A stretch of DNA of 64,000 nt from Solwaraspora sp. WMMD792 (GTDB taxonomy: Bacteria > Actinomycetota > Actinomycetes > Mycobacteriales > Micromonosporaceae), in assembly GCF_029626105.1 (NCBI RefSeq), contig NZ_JARUBH010000009.1, forward strand, positions 1,364,001-1,428,000, in the 5' to 3' direction. The notes under the pieces were generated by a model. The model was given only the letters and a program-made list of their open reading frames with translations, had not been told where the DNA came from and made no database searches. Positions 25,262-33,987 of the stretch are shown here, one piece after another. The stretch's first letter is position 1; each line of letters opens with the position of its first letter. A program made the translations under genes and the position numbers.

Positions 25262-27490
25262 CTACGGCGCGAGCATCGACGCGCCGATGCCGGTGTCGCT
25301 GGTGAGAAACGTCGTCTCCGGTAGCCGTCCGTCGGGCCGGCGCGGGCCCTGGGCAGTGGCGGGGTCGATGGACCGGAACGACTCCGCCGACCAGGATCCG
25401 CCGTCCCAGGTGTTGCCCTGCGACCGGCTGCCGCGCAGCTGCACGTTGCCGTTGTCGCCGTCCGTGCCGTTGCCGACGGCGGCGTTGTCGACCAGGGTCG
25501 CCTGCGGGACCGGCAGGTGGAATCCGGCGCCGCCGTTGCGGAACGCCGTGTTGCCGGTCAGGTCGAGGGCACCGGCGTTGCCGCCGTCGGCGAACCCGTG
25601 ACCGGTGTTGTCCCAGGCGGCGTTGTCCCGCAACAGGTGCCCGGCGGCCGGTGCCGGGCTGCCGCCACCGAGCCGGAAACCGTCGGCCGCGCCGTGCCAG
25701 TCGGCCACCGCCCAGCGGTTGACTCCGTTGCCGTACGCCCAGTTGGCCTCCAGCAGCACCGGGTCGGCGAAGTGGCCGACGTCGAAGCCGTCGCTGGCGT
25801 TGCCGAACGCGCGGCAGCCGCGAACGACGTTGCCGGTGCCGTCGCCGAACTTGACCGCCAGCCCGACGCCGGCGCCGCCGGCCTCCGCCGGGTCGTAGTT
25901 GGTGTGGAAGTCGCTGTCCAGCACCTGGTTCCCGGTGGTGCCCTCGTCACGCAGGGTCAGTCCGGACCGGGCGTTGTGGTGCATCGACAGTCGCCGGAAG
26001 ATGTTGTCGCGGCAGGAGACACAGACGTACGCGTGGCTGCCCGAGTTCATCACCTCCAGCCCCTGCACGGTCCAGAAACTGCCCCGGTGGGTGACCATCC
26101 ACTTGTCCGCCGGGACCCCGCTCGCGTCGATGACCGGCCGCTCCCCGGCGTAGTTACTGAGCGTGATCCGGCGTTCCGGTGCACCGTTGACGTCGATCAC
26201 CACGGGATCGCTCGGACGGTACGTACCCCCGCGCAGCGCGATGGTCTGGCCCGGCTCGACGACCGACACCGCCTTGTCGAGGGTGGCGTACGGCCGCTGC
26301 CGGCTGCCGTCGCCGTCGTCCGAGCCGTCCGGCGCGACGTACACGTCGGCGCTGGTCACCCCGTCGGCCGGGGACACGGCCGGTGGCGACGTCGGTACCG
26401 CCGTAGCGGATGCCGGCGGTGAGCTCGCCACCGGCGCCGGGACGGCCGGGACCGCCGCCCGGCGGGCTGCGGTCGGGCTGGCGACCGCGCTCGCGTCACC
26501 GCCGCCGGGCAGCGGCTTCTCCTGCACGGCGTAGACGAACCCGCCGCCGGCGGCGACGGCCACGGCCGTGGCCACCGCCGCCGCCTTCTGCTGGAACAAC
26601 CCGTTCAGCTGGGTCAGGACCAGTTGCCCGATCGACTGCCCGCCGGCCGCAGCCGGTGTCAGCGTCGCTGGTGCGGCGGCTTCACAGGCGATCCGTACGC
26701 CTTCCAGCAGCGCCAGCGGCAACGGCAGGGGCGCGACGCTGGGCAGTAGCTCCTCGGGCGCGACCAGGCCGACTCGGTGGATGCCGCACCGGTCGCAGGT
26801 CCGGCAGTGCCGGATCAGTCGTTTCCGCCAACGACCGTCGGTGCTGCCGTCCCAGCCGTGCAGCAGGTCGCGCAGCCCGGTGCAGCGGGGGGCGGCCCGC
26901 AGTACGCGGACCACCGTCCGGGTGGCGTCGAGCCGGTCGCGCAGGCGTTGCAGCCGTACCGCGGCGTGTGGCGGTGGGACGCCGAGCGCGGCGGCCAGTT
27001 CACTGCGGGTCAACTCGCCGCTGACCTCCTGCCACCAGAGGGCGAGCAGCCGGCGGTCGTCTGGTTCGAGCCATCGAACCGCTTCCGCGAGTTCGCGTCG
27101 TTGCCCGGTCAGCATCAGTTCACCGACGGTGCGTTCGGCGACGTCGTCGGGGTCGGCCAGCTCGGCGGGGGTGGCGTCGTCCCGGACGCGGAGCAGCGCA
27201 CGCTTGCGCTCCCGCAGGTACTGCTGGATCTGCCGGTAGGTCACCGACACCGCCCAGGCGCGGAACCGGCCCGGCTCCCGCAGCGACGGTAGCCCGCGGA
27301 TCAGCCTGAGCGCGGTCTCCTGCACGAGATCGTCCACATCGGCGTGTCCGTGCAGAGCCCGACCGACGATGTTGTAGATCAACGGCAGGTGTCCGGCGAT
27401 GAGCTCGTTGAGTGCCTGTTGGTCGCCGGCCTGGGCGTCGAGCACCAGGGCGGGCAGTCCCAACTCAGCCTCGGCGCTACTGTGCGTCAT
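25262..27490 (-). CDS. Membrane-tethered ECF sigma factor fused to an extracellular PL9-like beta-helix
   Basis: 742 aa, ATG 27490. Residues ~15-100 are sigma region 2 (NELIAGHLPLIYNIVGRAL, DVDDLVQETALRL) and ~130-190 region 4 (TRSELAAALGVPPPHAAVRLQRL). A HCRTCDRC segment (res 228-235) could bind zinc. One TM helix (res ~303-321) is followed by a ~60-aa Pro/Ala/Thr linker. Residues ~382-742 are a right-handed beta-helix resembling the PL9 lyase encoded at 32229. The lysine of the PL9 K-x-G-x-G segment is kept (AVKFGDGTGN), but the SDDGFD calcium cluster reads ASDGFD. ECF factors with sugar-binding C-terminal extensions are known in Actinobacteria. Here the domain order suggests a one-protein pectin sensor driving the adjacent pectinase genes; that role is inference. 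Confidence 0.85.
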   Translation of the reverse strand: MTHSSAEAELGLPALVLDAQAGDQQALNELIAGHLPLIYNIVGRALHGHADVDDLVQETALRLIRGLPSLREPGRFRAWAVSVTYRQIQQYLRERKRALLRVRDDATPAELADPDDVAERTVGELMLTGQRRELAEAVRWLEPDDRRLLALWWQEVSGELTRSELAAALGVPPPHAAVRLQRLRDRLDATRTVVRVLRAAPRCTGLRDLLHGWDGSTDGRWRKRLIRHCRTCDRCGIHRVGLVAPEELLPSVAPLPLPLALLEGVRIACEAAAPATLTPAAAGGQSIGQLVLTQLNGLFQQKAAAVATAVAVAAGGGFVYAVQEKPLPGGGDASAVASPTAARRAAVPAVPAPVASSPPASATAVPTSPPAVSPADGVTSADVYVAPDGSDDGDGSRQRPYATLDKAVSVVEPGQTIALRGGTYRPSDPVVIDVNGAPERRITLSNYAGERPVIDASGVPADKWMVTHRGSFWTVQGLEVMNSGSHAYVCVSCRDNIFRRLSMHHNARSGLTLRDEGTTGNQVLDSDFHTNYDPAEAGGAGVGLAVKFGDGTGNVVRGCRAFGNASDGFDVGHFADPVLLEANWAYGNGVNRWAVADWHGAADGFRLGGGSPAPAAGHLLRDNAAWDNTGHGFADGGNAGALDLTGNTAFRNGGAGFHLPVPQATLVDNAAVGNGTDGDNGNVQLRGSRSQGNTWDGGSWSAESFRSIDPATAQGPRRPDGRLPETTFLTSDTGIGASMLAP

Positions 27491-27532
27491 CCGTGCACCG
27501 TTGCCTCGCTGGTCGACATCTTACCTGAACCG

Positions 27533-27548
27533 ATCGTTGCATAACGAT
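27533..27548. promoter_or_regulatory. Inverted repeat upstream of the sigma gene
   Basis: ATCGTT-GCAT-AACGAT, 43 bp from the sigma start, in the 265-bp spacer dividing the sigma gene from the pectinase genes. Perfect 6-bp arms. It could be an operator for the sigma gene; too short to be a terminator. Confidence 0.3.
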
Positions 27549-27755
27549 GCCTGTCTGTAAAGAAGGTCAACTTGCGCTACAAACTCCCTGCTGGTGGTGG
27601 ATGTATCGAAGTTCTTCGCCGGTTTCTGTTATCCCCGAGTTAGTTGTGACGTCTACCTAAAAGCCGCACCCGTCCAGGGCGGCATGTGCGTTGCGTGACC
27701 GCCTGCTGCTTCGTCCGGCAGCTCGCGCGGCCCGCGTCGAGGAGGAAGGAAGACC

Positions 27756-29242
27756 GTGCAGAGACTCAGGAACCGAGGTGGGCCCGCCCGTCGGTGGGCG
27801 GCCGTGGCGGTGGTCGCGGTGGCGTTGCCGGTGGCGGTGGTGTCGACGGTGGCGGTGTCGGTGTCGCCGTCGTACGCGGCGACGATCGACACGGGTGCGT
27901 ACTACGTGTTGACGTCGCGGCACAGTGGTAAGGCGGTGGATCTGTTCGAGTGGGCGACGCATGATGGTGCGCCGATCGTGCAGTGGGCGCGTAATGATCT
28001 TGCGGTGCAGCAGTGGCAGTTCGTGCCGGTGGGTAGTGGCTACTACCAGGTGCGGTCGCGGCATTCGGGCAAGGTGTTGCAGGTGGCGAATGCGCAGGAT
28101 GGTGCGGAGTTGACGCAGCAGGTTGCGGGTTCGGACACGCGGCAGCATTTCGGTGTGGTGGATTCGGACAGTGGTTTTGTGCGGTTGATCAATCGGCACA
28201 GTGGTAAGGCGTTGGATGTGTGGGAGTGGTCTACTGCGGATGGTGGGCGGATCTCGCAGTACACGGACACCAACGGCTGGAACCAGCAGTGGCAACTGCA
28301 CAAGATCGGATCCGACGTGCCGCCGGGTGCCATCGTCGTCGCCGCCGACGGCAGCGGCCAGCACACCACCGTCCAGGCGGCGGTGAACGCCGCGCCGAGC
28401 AACAGCGGGGCCCAGGTCACCATCGCGATCAGGCCAGGCAGCTACCGGGGGTGGTGTCGATACCGTCGAACAAGACCAATCTGCACCTGCAGGGGCTCGG
28501 TACCGGGCCGTCCGAGGTGGTCATCGTCGAGAACCACTCGGCCGGGACGACCCGGCCGGACGGCGGTACCTACGGCACCGTCGGCAGCGCCACGATGACC
28601 GTGGCCGGCAGCGGGTTCACCGCGACGAACCTGACCATCGCCAACGACTTCGACGAGGCGGCCAACGCCAGTCAGCCGGGTCATCAGGCCGTCGCGCTGC
28701 ATCTCAACGCGGACCGGTCCGTGCTTCGCGACGTCCGGCTTCTCGGCGACCAGGACACCTTCCTGGTCGGCGGCAACGCACGGTCGTACGTGCGCAACTC
28801 CTACGTCGAGGGCACCGTCGACTTCATCTTCGGCGACGGTGTCGCCGTGATGCACAGTTCGCAGATCCACGAGAAGCGGGCCACGGGTGGCCCGATTACC
28901 GCGGCGCGTACGCCCGCGTCGCGACAGTACGGATTCCTGTTCTACCGCTGCAACCTGACGAGCTCGGCGGCGGCCGGATCGAGCAGTCTGGGCCGGCCGT
29001 GGGGTCCGGACGCACAGGTGCTCTACCGGGAGTCGACCCTCGGGGCTCATATCGACACTGGTCAGCCGTGGACGAACATGTCCAGCAACACCTGGCAGAA
29101 CGCCCGGTTCCGGGAGTACCGCAACAACGGGCCGGGATCGGGTTCCGGCGGCAACCGTCCGCAGCTCACCGACGCCCAGGCCGCCGACTACACGCCGCAG
29201 CGCTACCTGGCTGGCACCGACGGCTGGAATCCGGTCGGCTGA
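27756..29242 (+). CDS. CBM13-pectin methylesterase (CE8), frameshifted
   Basis: GTG 27756 follows a strong GAGGAGGAAGG. Signal peptide and a ~140-aa CBM13 lectin (three RHSGKA/V-type repeats, QQWQ motifs) are in frame up to ~28447. From there the pectinesterase continues in the next frame to 29242. One base is missing in a GGGGG run near 28446-28451; restoring it gives ~495 aa. CE8 residues are intact downstream: GDQDTF (Gln), GTVDFIFG (Asp) and LGRPWG (Arg). The enzyme removes methyl esters from homogalacturonan, preparing it for the lyases next door. Either a sequencing error or a real recent null mutation. The first 513 bp after codon 11 are identical to the next gene. Confidence 0.85.
27789..28301 (+). 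repeat. 513-bp direct repeat, copy 1 (signal peptide + CBM13)
   Basis: Identical by eye, base for base, to 29305-29817 (offset 1516 bp). It encodes the signal peptide core and the whole lectin module of the methylesterase. Codons are richer in TTG, GGT, GAT and CAT than in neighbouring genes. Confidence 0.9.
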
Positions 29243-29277
29243 ATTGTCCTCGTCCGTTTCGTAGAAAGGGTCCTTCC

Positions 29278-30735
29278 ATGTTGAGAATTCTCAGCCGTCG
29301 TACGCGTCGGTGGGCGGCCGTGGCGGTGGTCGCGGTGGCGTTGCCGGTGGCGGTGGTGTCGACGGTGGCGGTGTCGGTGTCGCCGTCGTACGCGGCGACG
29401 ATCGACACGGGTGCGTACTACGTGTTGACGTCGCGGCACAGTGGTAAGGCGGTGGATCTGTTCGAGTGGGCGACGCATGATGGTGCGCCGATCGTGCAGT
29501 GGGCGCGTAATGATCTTGCGGTGCAGCAGTGGCAGTTCGTGCCGGTGGGTAGTGGCTACTACCAGGTGCGGTCGCGGCATTCGGGCAAGGTGTTGCAGGT
29601 GGCGAATGCGCAGGATGGTGCGGAGTTGACGCAGCAGGTTGCGGGTTCGGACACGCGGCAGCATTTCGGTGTGGTGGATTCGGACAGTGGTTTTGTGCGG
29701 TTGATCAATCGGCACAGTGGTAAGGCGTTGGATGTGTGGGAGTGGTCTACTGCGGATGGTGGGCGGATCTCGCAGTACACGGACACCAACGGCTGGAACC
29801 AGCAGTGGCAACTGCACCGGATCGGCGGCGGGGACCCGGGGGCGCCGTACGGCAACACCCCGGACGGGTTCGCCCAGGGCACGACCGGCGGTGCCAGCGG
29901 TCAGACCGTCACCGTCACCAACCAGGCCGACCTCAACCGGTACGTGACGGCCAGCGAGCCGTACGTTATCCGGGTCGCCGGGGCGATCACCATCAGCCCG
30001 CGGGGCACCGAGCTGCGGGTGGCGTCGAACAAGACGATCGTCGGGGTGGGCACCGGCGGCGAGATCGTCAGCGGCGGCTTCTTCATCGGTACGGGCGTGA
30101 GCAACGTGATCATCCGGAACCTGACCATCCGGGACACTCTGATGCCGGACGACGACCCGGGTGACGACGCCTACGACTACGACGCCATCCAGATCGACAC
30201 CGCCTCAAACATCTGGATCGACCACAACCGGCTCACCCGGATGAACGACGGTCTGTTGGACAGCCGCAAGGACGCGACGAACATCACCGTGTCGTGGAAC
30301 CAGTTCCTCGACAACAACAAGACGTTCGGCATCGGCTGGACCGACAACGTGACCGCCCGGATGACCATCCACCACAACTGGTTCCGGGGCACCAACTCGC
30401 GGAACCCGAGTGCGGACAACCTGGCGTACCTGCACATGTACAACAACTACCTGCAGAACGTCACCGGGTACGGCAACTATGTGCGCGGCTACACCAAGGC
30501 GGTCATCGAGAACAGCTACTACGACAACGTCCGCGACCCGTACTACGTCGAGGCGGGCGAGCTCGTCCAGCGGGGCAACATCACCGTGAACAGCAGTTGG
30601 CGCAGTGGTCGGGTGACGTCGCGGGGCAGCGCGTTCAACCCGGGCAGCTTCTACTCCTACACGCTGCACCCGGCGTCGGACGTGCCGAGCCTGGTGTCGA
30701 CCTACTCCGGCCCGCAGGCCGCCATCGGCGGCTGA
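29278..30735 (+). CDS. CBM13-pectate lyase, family PL1
   Basis: 485 aa, ATG 29278 with AGAAAGG upstream, 35 bp after the methylesterase, so probably one operon. Signal peptide (res 1-40), CBM13 (~41-180), then a PL1 beta-helix: ASNKTIVGVGTGGEI, the WIDHN motif, DGLLDSRKDATNITVSWN and IHHNWFRGTNSRNPS, where the catalytic Arg and calcium site of PL1 enzymes lie. It cuts de-esterified homogalacturonan by beta-elimination with calcium, outside the cell. Its 5' module is an exact duplicate of that in the upstream gene while the catalytic domains are unrelated. Confidence 0.92.
   Translation: MLRILSRRTRRWAAVAVVAVALPVAVVSTVAVSVSPSYAATIDTGAYYVLTSRHSGKAVDLFEWATHDGAPIVQWARNDLAVQQWQFVPVGSGYYQVRSRHSGKVLQVANAQDGAELTQQVAGSDTRQHFGVVDSDSGFVRLINRHSGKALDVWEWSTADGGRISQYTDTNGWNQQWQLHRIGGGDPGAPYGNTPDGFAQGTTGGASGQTVTVTNQADLNRYVTASEPYVIRVAGAITISPRGTELRVASNKTIVGVGTGGEIVSGGFFIGTGVSNVIIRNLTIRDTLMPDDDPGDDAYDYDAIQIDTASNIWIDHNRLTRMNDGLLDSRKDATNITVSWNQFLDNNKTFGIGWTDNVTARMTIHHNWFRGTNSRNPSADNLAYLHMYNNYLQNVTGYGNYVRGYTKAVIENSYYDNVRDPYYVEAGELVQRGNITVNSSWRSGRVTSRGSAFNPGSFYSYTLHPASDVPSLVSTYSGPQAAIGG
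29305..29817 (+). repeat. 513-bp direct repeat, copy 2 (signal peptide + CBM13)
   Basis: Second copy of the module at 27789-28301, in the same codon phase, fused here to a PL1 domain. The identity stops abruptly one base into the linker codon. Confidence 0.9.
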
Positions 30736-30793
30736 CCGGCGTCGCCGGGTCGCCCGGTCGGCTCGACCCGGCTGGACGACCCCCGACCGGACA

Positions 30794-30839
30794 TTGACGA
30801 AATTGAAACCTATCAATACGATGTCTGGAAAGCGCTTTC
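30794..30839 (+). promoter_or_regulatory. Sigma70-like promoter with LacI-type operator before the PL3 gene
   Basis: TTGACG (30794-30799), 17-bp spacer, TACGAT (30817-30822), then the perfect palindrome GAAAGCGCTTTC (30828-30839) over the expected transcript start. The palindrome has the central CG and form of LacI/CcpA-type sites. Repression by a sugar-responsive LacI-family protein is the simplest reading. Confidence 0.6.
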
Positions 30840-30888
30840 ATGCACGTGGACGCGGGGCCACGTGACCCGTCCCAGGAGGTAACGCACC

Positions 30889-32154
30889 ATGAGTCAACCC
30901 GTGGATGCCGGCGTCGGCGGCCGCCGACGCCGGCATCGCATGGCGATCCTGGCCGGCGCCATCGCCGCCATCGCCACCGCCGCCATCGGCGCGATCGGCG
31001 TCACCACCGCATCCGCCGCCACCGTCGACACCAACGCCACCTACGTCTTCGTCAACCGCCACAGCAACAAAGCCATGGACCTCTACAACTGGGCCACCAA
31101 CGACGGCGCACCCATCGTCCAGTGGACCCGCAACGACCTCGCCGTCCAGCAGTGGCGCTTCGTCGACGCCGGCAGCGGCTACTACAAGATCCGCTCCGTG
31201 CACAGTGGCAAGTACCTCGAACTACCCGACGCCAACGACGGCACCGCACTGGTCCAGAACGCCGACAACGGCACCACCCGCCAGCACTTCCGCCTCGCCG
31301 ACTCCGACAGCGGATACGTCCGCTTCGTCAACCGGCACAGCAACAAGGTGATCGACGTCTGGGAGTGGTCCACCGCCGACGGCGGCACCCTCGCCGGGTA
31401 CAGCGACCTCAACGGCTGGAACCAGCAGTGGCAACTGAACACCGTCGGCGGCGGCAACCCCACCCCACCGCCGAGCACCTCCTGGCCGACCCCGACCGGG
31501 CAGGTCAACGTCAACGGCACGATCCAGGTCTCCGGGACGCTCGACGGTGGCATGCGTCGCTACTGCTGCATTGGTGACGGCGGCCAGGAGGAGAGCCAGG
31601 ACCCGGTGTTCCAGCTCGCGGCCGGAGCCACCCTGCAGAACGTCATCATCGGCGCGCCGGCCGGCGACGGCGTGCACTGCTCGGGACCGTGCACGCTGCG
31701 CAACGTGTGGTGGGAGGACGTCGGCGAGGACGCCGCGACCTTCCGTGGCAGCGGCAACCCGAGCTTCCTGGTCGACGGTGGTGGCGCCCGGGCCGCCAGT
31801 GACAAGGTCTTCCAGCACAACGGTCCGGGCACGCTGACCATCCAGAACTTCCAGGCCAGCAACTTCGGCACCTTCTACCGCTCCTGCGGGAACTGCTCCA
31901 CCCAGCACCAGCGCGACGTGGTGATCCGCAACGTGACGTTGACCCGGCCGGGCGGCACCGTCGCCGGCATCAACGTCAACTACGGAGACACCGCCCGGTT
32001 CAGCGGGGTCACCATCGTCAACGACTCCAGTCGGTCGATGGTGATCTGCCGCAAGTACAACGGCAACAGCAGCGGCGACGAGCCGAGCCAGGTCGGTACC
32101 GGCCCGGACAGCACGAACTGTCTCTACTCATCGTCGGACCTCACCTACCGCTGA
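30889..32154 (+). CDS. CBM13-pectate lyase, family PL3
   Basis: 421 aa, ATG 30889 after CAGGAGGT. Twin-Arg-rich start and signal peptide (ends ASAA ~res 43), CBM13 (~45-185) homologous in protein to the two preceding genes but with ordinary C-ending codons, a short Pro linker, then PL3: RNVWWEDVGEDAATF, KVFQHNGPGTLTIQNF and the Cys-rich RSCGNCSTQHQRDV are typical of the fungal/actinobacterial PL3 fold. It cleaves low-methyl pectin and polygalacturonate. It has its own promoter, so it is controlled separately from the PME-PL1 pair. Confidence 0.92.
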   Translation: MSQPVDAGVGGRRRRHRMAILAGAIAAIATAAIGAIGVTTASAATVDTNATYVFVNRHSNKAMDLYNWATNDGAPIVQWTRNDLAVQQWRFVDAGSGYYKIRSVHSGKYLELPDANDGTALVQNADNGTTRQHFRLADSDSGYVRFVNRHSNKVIDVWEWSTADGGTLAGYSDLNGWNQQWQLNTVGGGNPTPPPSTSWPTPTGQVNVNGTIQVSGTLDGGMRRYCCIGDGGQEESQDPVFQLAAGATLQNVIIGAPAGDGVHCSGPCTLRNVWWEDVGEDAATFRGSGNPSFLVDGGGARAASDKVFQHNGPGTLTIQNFQASNFGTFYRSCGNCSTQHQRDVVIRNVTLTRPGGTVAGINVNYGDTARFSGVTIVNDSSRSMVICRKYNGNSSGDEPSQVGTGPDSTNCLYSSSDLTYR

Positions 32155-32165
32155 TCCCGGTTCAC

Positions 32166-32196
32166 GGTGGGCGCGCCCGACACGTGCGCGCCCACC
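32166..32196 (+). terminator. Terminator after the PL3 gene
   Basis: 11-bp perfect stem (32166-32176 with 32186-32196) and 9-nt loop directly after the PL3 stop. Confidence 0.6.
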
Positions 32197-32228
32197 GGCG
32201 AACGTCGGTCGACTGATCAGGAGCTTCC

Positions 32229-33836
32229 ATGTCTCGATACCCGCGTCGGGCGGCGTGGCCGGTGGTGGCTCTGGCCACCGCGGCTGCCACCGCCGGGATG
32301 ACCGTGGTGACCACGCTGTCGGCCAGCGCCGCGAGCGGCTGCCAGGTCACCTACACCATCGGTGCGCAGTGGCCGGGTGGCTTCGGCGCCAACCTCGCCA
32401 TCACCAACTACGGCGAGCCGATCGACGGATGGACGCTGAGCTGGACATTCGCCGCCGGCCAGACGATCACCCAGTCGTGGGGGTTCACCGCGGATCCGGC
32501 CAGCGGCACCGTCGTGGCCCGCAACGCCAGCTACACCGGGTCGATCCTGACCGGCGCCACCGTCGGCGGCGGCTTCAACGGTACGTGGAACGACTCGTCG
32601 AACCCGGTTCCGTCGACGTTCACTCTCAACGGCACGGTCTGCACCGGTCCCGGCCCGACGAGCCCGCCCGTGACCACGGCTCCGCCGACCCCGCCGACCA
32701 CGGCTCCGCCGACCACGGTGCCCCCACCGACGGACACACTGTTCGTGGCGACCAACGGCAACGACGCCAACCCCGGTACGGTGGGTGCCCCGCTGGCGAC
32801 GTTGGCGCGTGCCGTGGCGCTGGCGACCCCGGGCACTACGATCACGCTACGCGGGGGCACCTACCAGTTCGACACCAATGTGCGGATCATGAAGGACGGC
32901 ACTGCGGCCAACCCTTACACGATCACCAGCTACGACGGTGAACGGGTGGTGCTCGACGGGGAGAATCTGCCGCATACGCCGGCTCCGGTCGGCGGCAGCA
33001 TCCCGAACCTCGAACGCGGCGTGCTGCATATCGAGGCCGACTACTGGCGGGTGCGTGACCTGGAGATCGCGCACGGACCGTACGCGATCTTCTGCCGCGA
33101 CTGCAGCAACAACGTCTTCGAACGGCTGGTAACCCGCGACAACTACGAGTCCGGGCTGCAAATCCAGGGCGCGGCCAGCAACAACCAGGTGATCGACCTC
33201 GACTCGTACGGCAACCGGGATCCGCGCAAGAACGGCGAGAGCGCCGACGGCCTGGCCATCAAGGAGGGTTCCGGCAGCGGCAACGTGGTGCGCGGTGCCC
33301 GGTTGTGGAACAACTCCGACGACGGTTTCGACGCCTGGCTGTTCACCTCGCCGATTCTGATCGAGGACTCGGCGGCCTGGGGCAACGGCTTCAACCGGTG
33401 GGACCTGCCGGGCTACTCCGGTGACGGCAACGGGTTCAAGATGGGTGGCGGCGATCCCGACCCGCCGGCGAACCACACCATTCGCAACAGCTTCGCGTTC
33501 GACAACGCGGTCGGCGGTTTCATCGACAACGGCAACCCGGGCACCATCACCGTCGAGCGCAACAGCGCCTGGCGCAACGGTGACGGTGGCTTCAAGTTCG
33601 CCAACTCCACGTCCCGGCTGACCGGCAACCTGGCGATCGGCAACGGTGCGGGGGTGTCGCTGGGCAACTCGACGGCGACCGGCAACTCGTGGAACATCAA
33701 GAGTTCCTGGAGCGCCGCCGATCTCGTCAGCACGGACCCGTCGCTGCTGATCGGGCCACGCGACGCCGACGGCGGCATCCGGAGCTCTGCCTTCCTGCGG
33801 CCGCACAGCTACCCGAACCTTGGTGCCCGCAGCTGA
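32229..33836 (+). CDS. CBM2-pectate lyase, family PL9
   Basis: 535 aa, ATG 32229 with AGGAGC upstream. Signal peptide (1-36), CBM2 (~37-138, GCQVTYTIGAQWPGGFGANL), Thr/Pro linker, then a PL9 beta-helix (~172-535). The candidate catalytic Lys lies in LAIKEGSGSGN and the calcium-binding aspartates in NNSDDGFDAW, the arrangement known from Dickeya Pel9A. Secreted endo-lyase on polygalacturonate. Its catalytic domain is the closest relative in the window of the sensor part of the sigma factor at 25262. Confidence 0.92.
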   Translation: MSRYPRRAAWPVVALATAAATAGMTVVTTLSASAASGCQVTYTIGAQWPGGFGANLAITNYGEPIDGWTLSWTFAAGQTITQSWGFTADPASGTVVARNASYTGSILTGATVGGGFNGTWNDSSNPVPSTFTLNGTVCTGPGPTSPPVTTAPPTPPTTAPPTTVPPPTDTLFVATNGNDANPGTVGAPLATLARAVALATPGTTITLRGGTYQFDTNVRIMKDGTAANPYTITSYDGERVVLDGENLPHTPAPVGGSIPNLERGVLHIEADYWRVRDLEIAHGPYAIFCRDCSNNVFERLVTRDNYESGLQIQGAASNNQVIDLDSYGNRDPRKNGESADGLAIKEGSGSGNVVRGARLWNNSDDGFDAWLFTSPILIEDSAAWGNGFNRWDLPGYSGDGNGFKMGGGDPDPPANHTIRNSFAFDNAVGGFIDNGNPGTITVERNSAWRNGDGGFKFANSTSRLTGNLAIGNGAGVSLGNSTATGNSWNIKSSWSAADLVSTDPSLLIGPRDADGGIRSSAFLRPHSYPNLGARS

Positions 33837-33887
33837 CCACGAAAGCGACAATCAGCAGTTAATTACATGAAAGCGACGGTACCCCCA

Positions 33888-33918
33888 GCGCCTGGCGGGC
33901 CCTGCGCCCGCCAGGCGC
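33888..33918 (+). terminator. Terminator after the PL9 gene
   Basis: 13-bp perfect stem (33888-33900 with 33906-33918), 5-nt loop, 50 bp past the PL9 stop. Confidence 0.7.
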
Positions 33919-33943
33919 ACTCGTGTTGTCGTCGACGGATTGG

Positions 33944-33953
33944 CGATATATCG
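33944..33953. promoter_or_regulatory. Palindrome upstream of the PadR gene
   Basis: CGATATATCG, followed within 25 bp by two ATCG half-sites (AGTATCGAC, ACATCG). PadR proteins often repress their own gene through such ATAT-centred dyads. 34 bp from the start codon. Confidence 0.4.
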
Positions 33954-33987
33954 TCAAAGTATCGACAAGACATCGTAGGAGGCAGAC

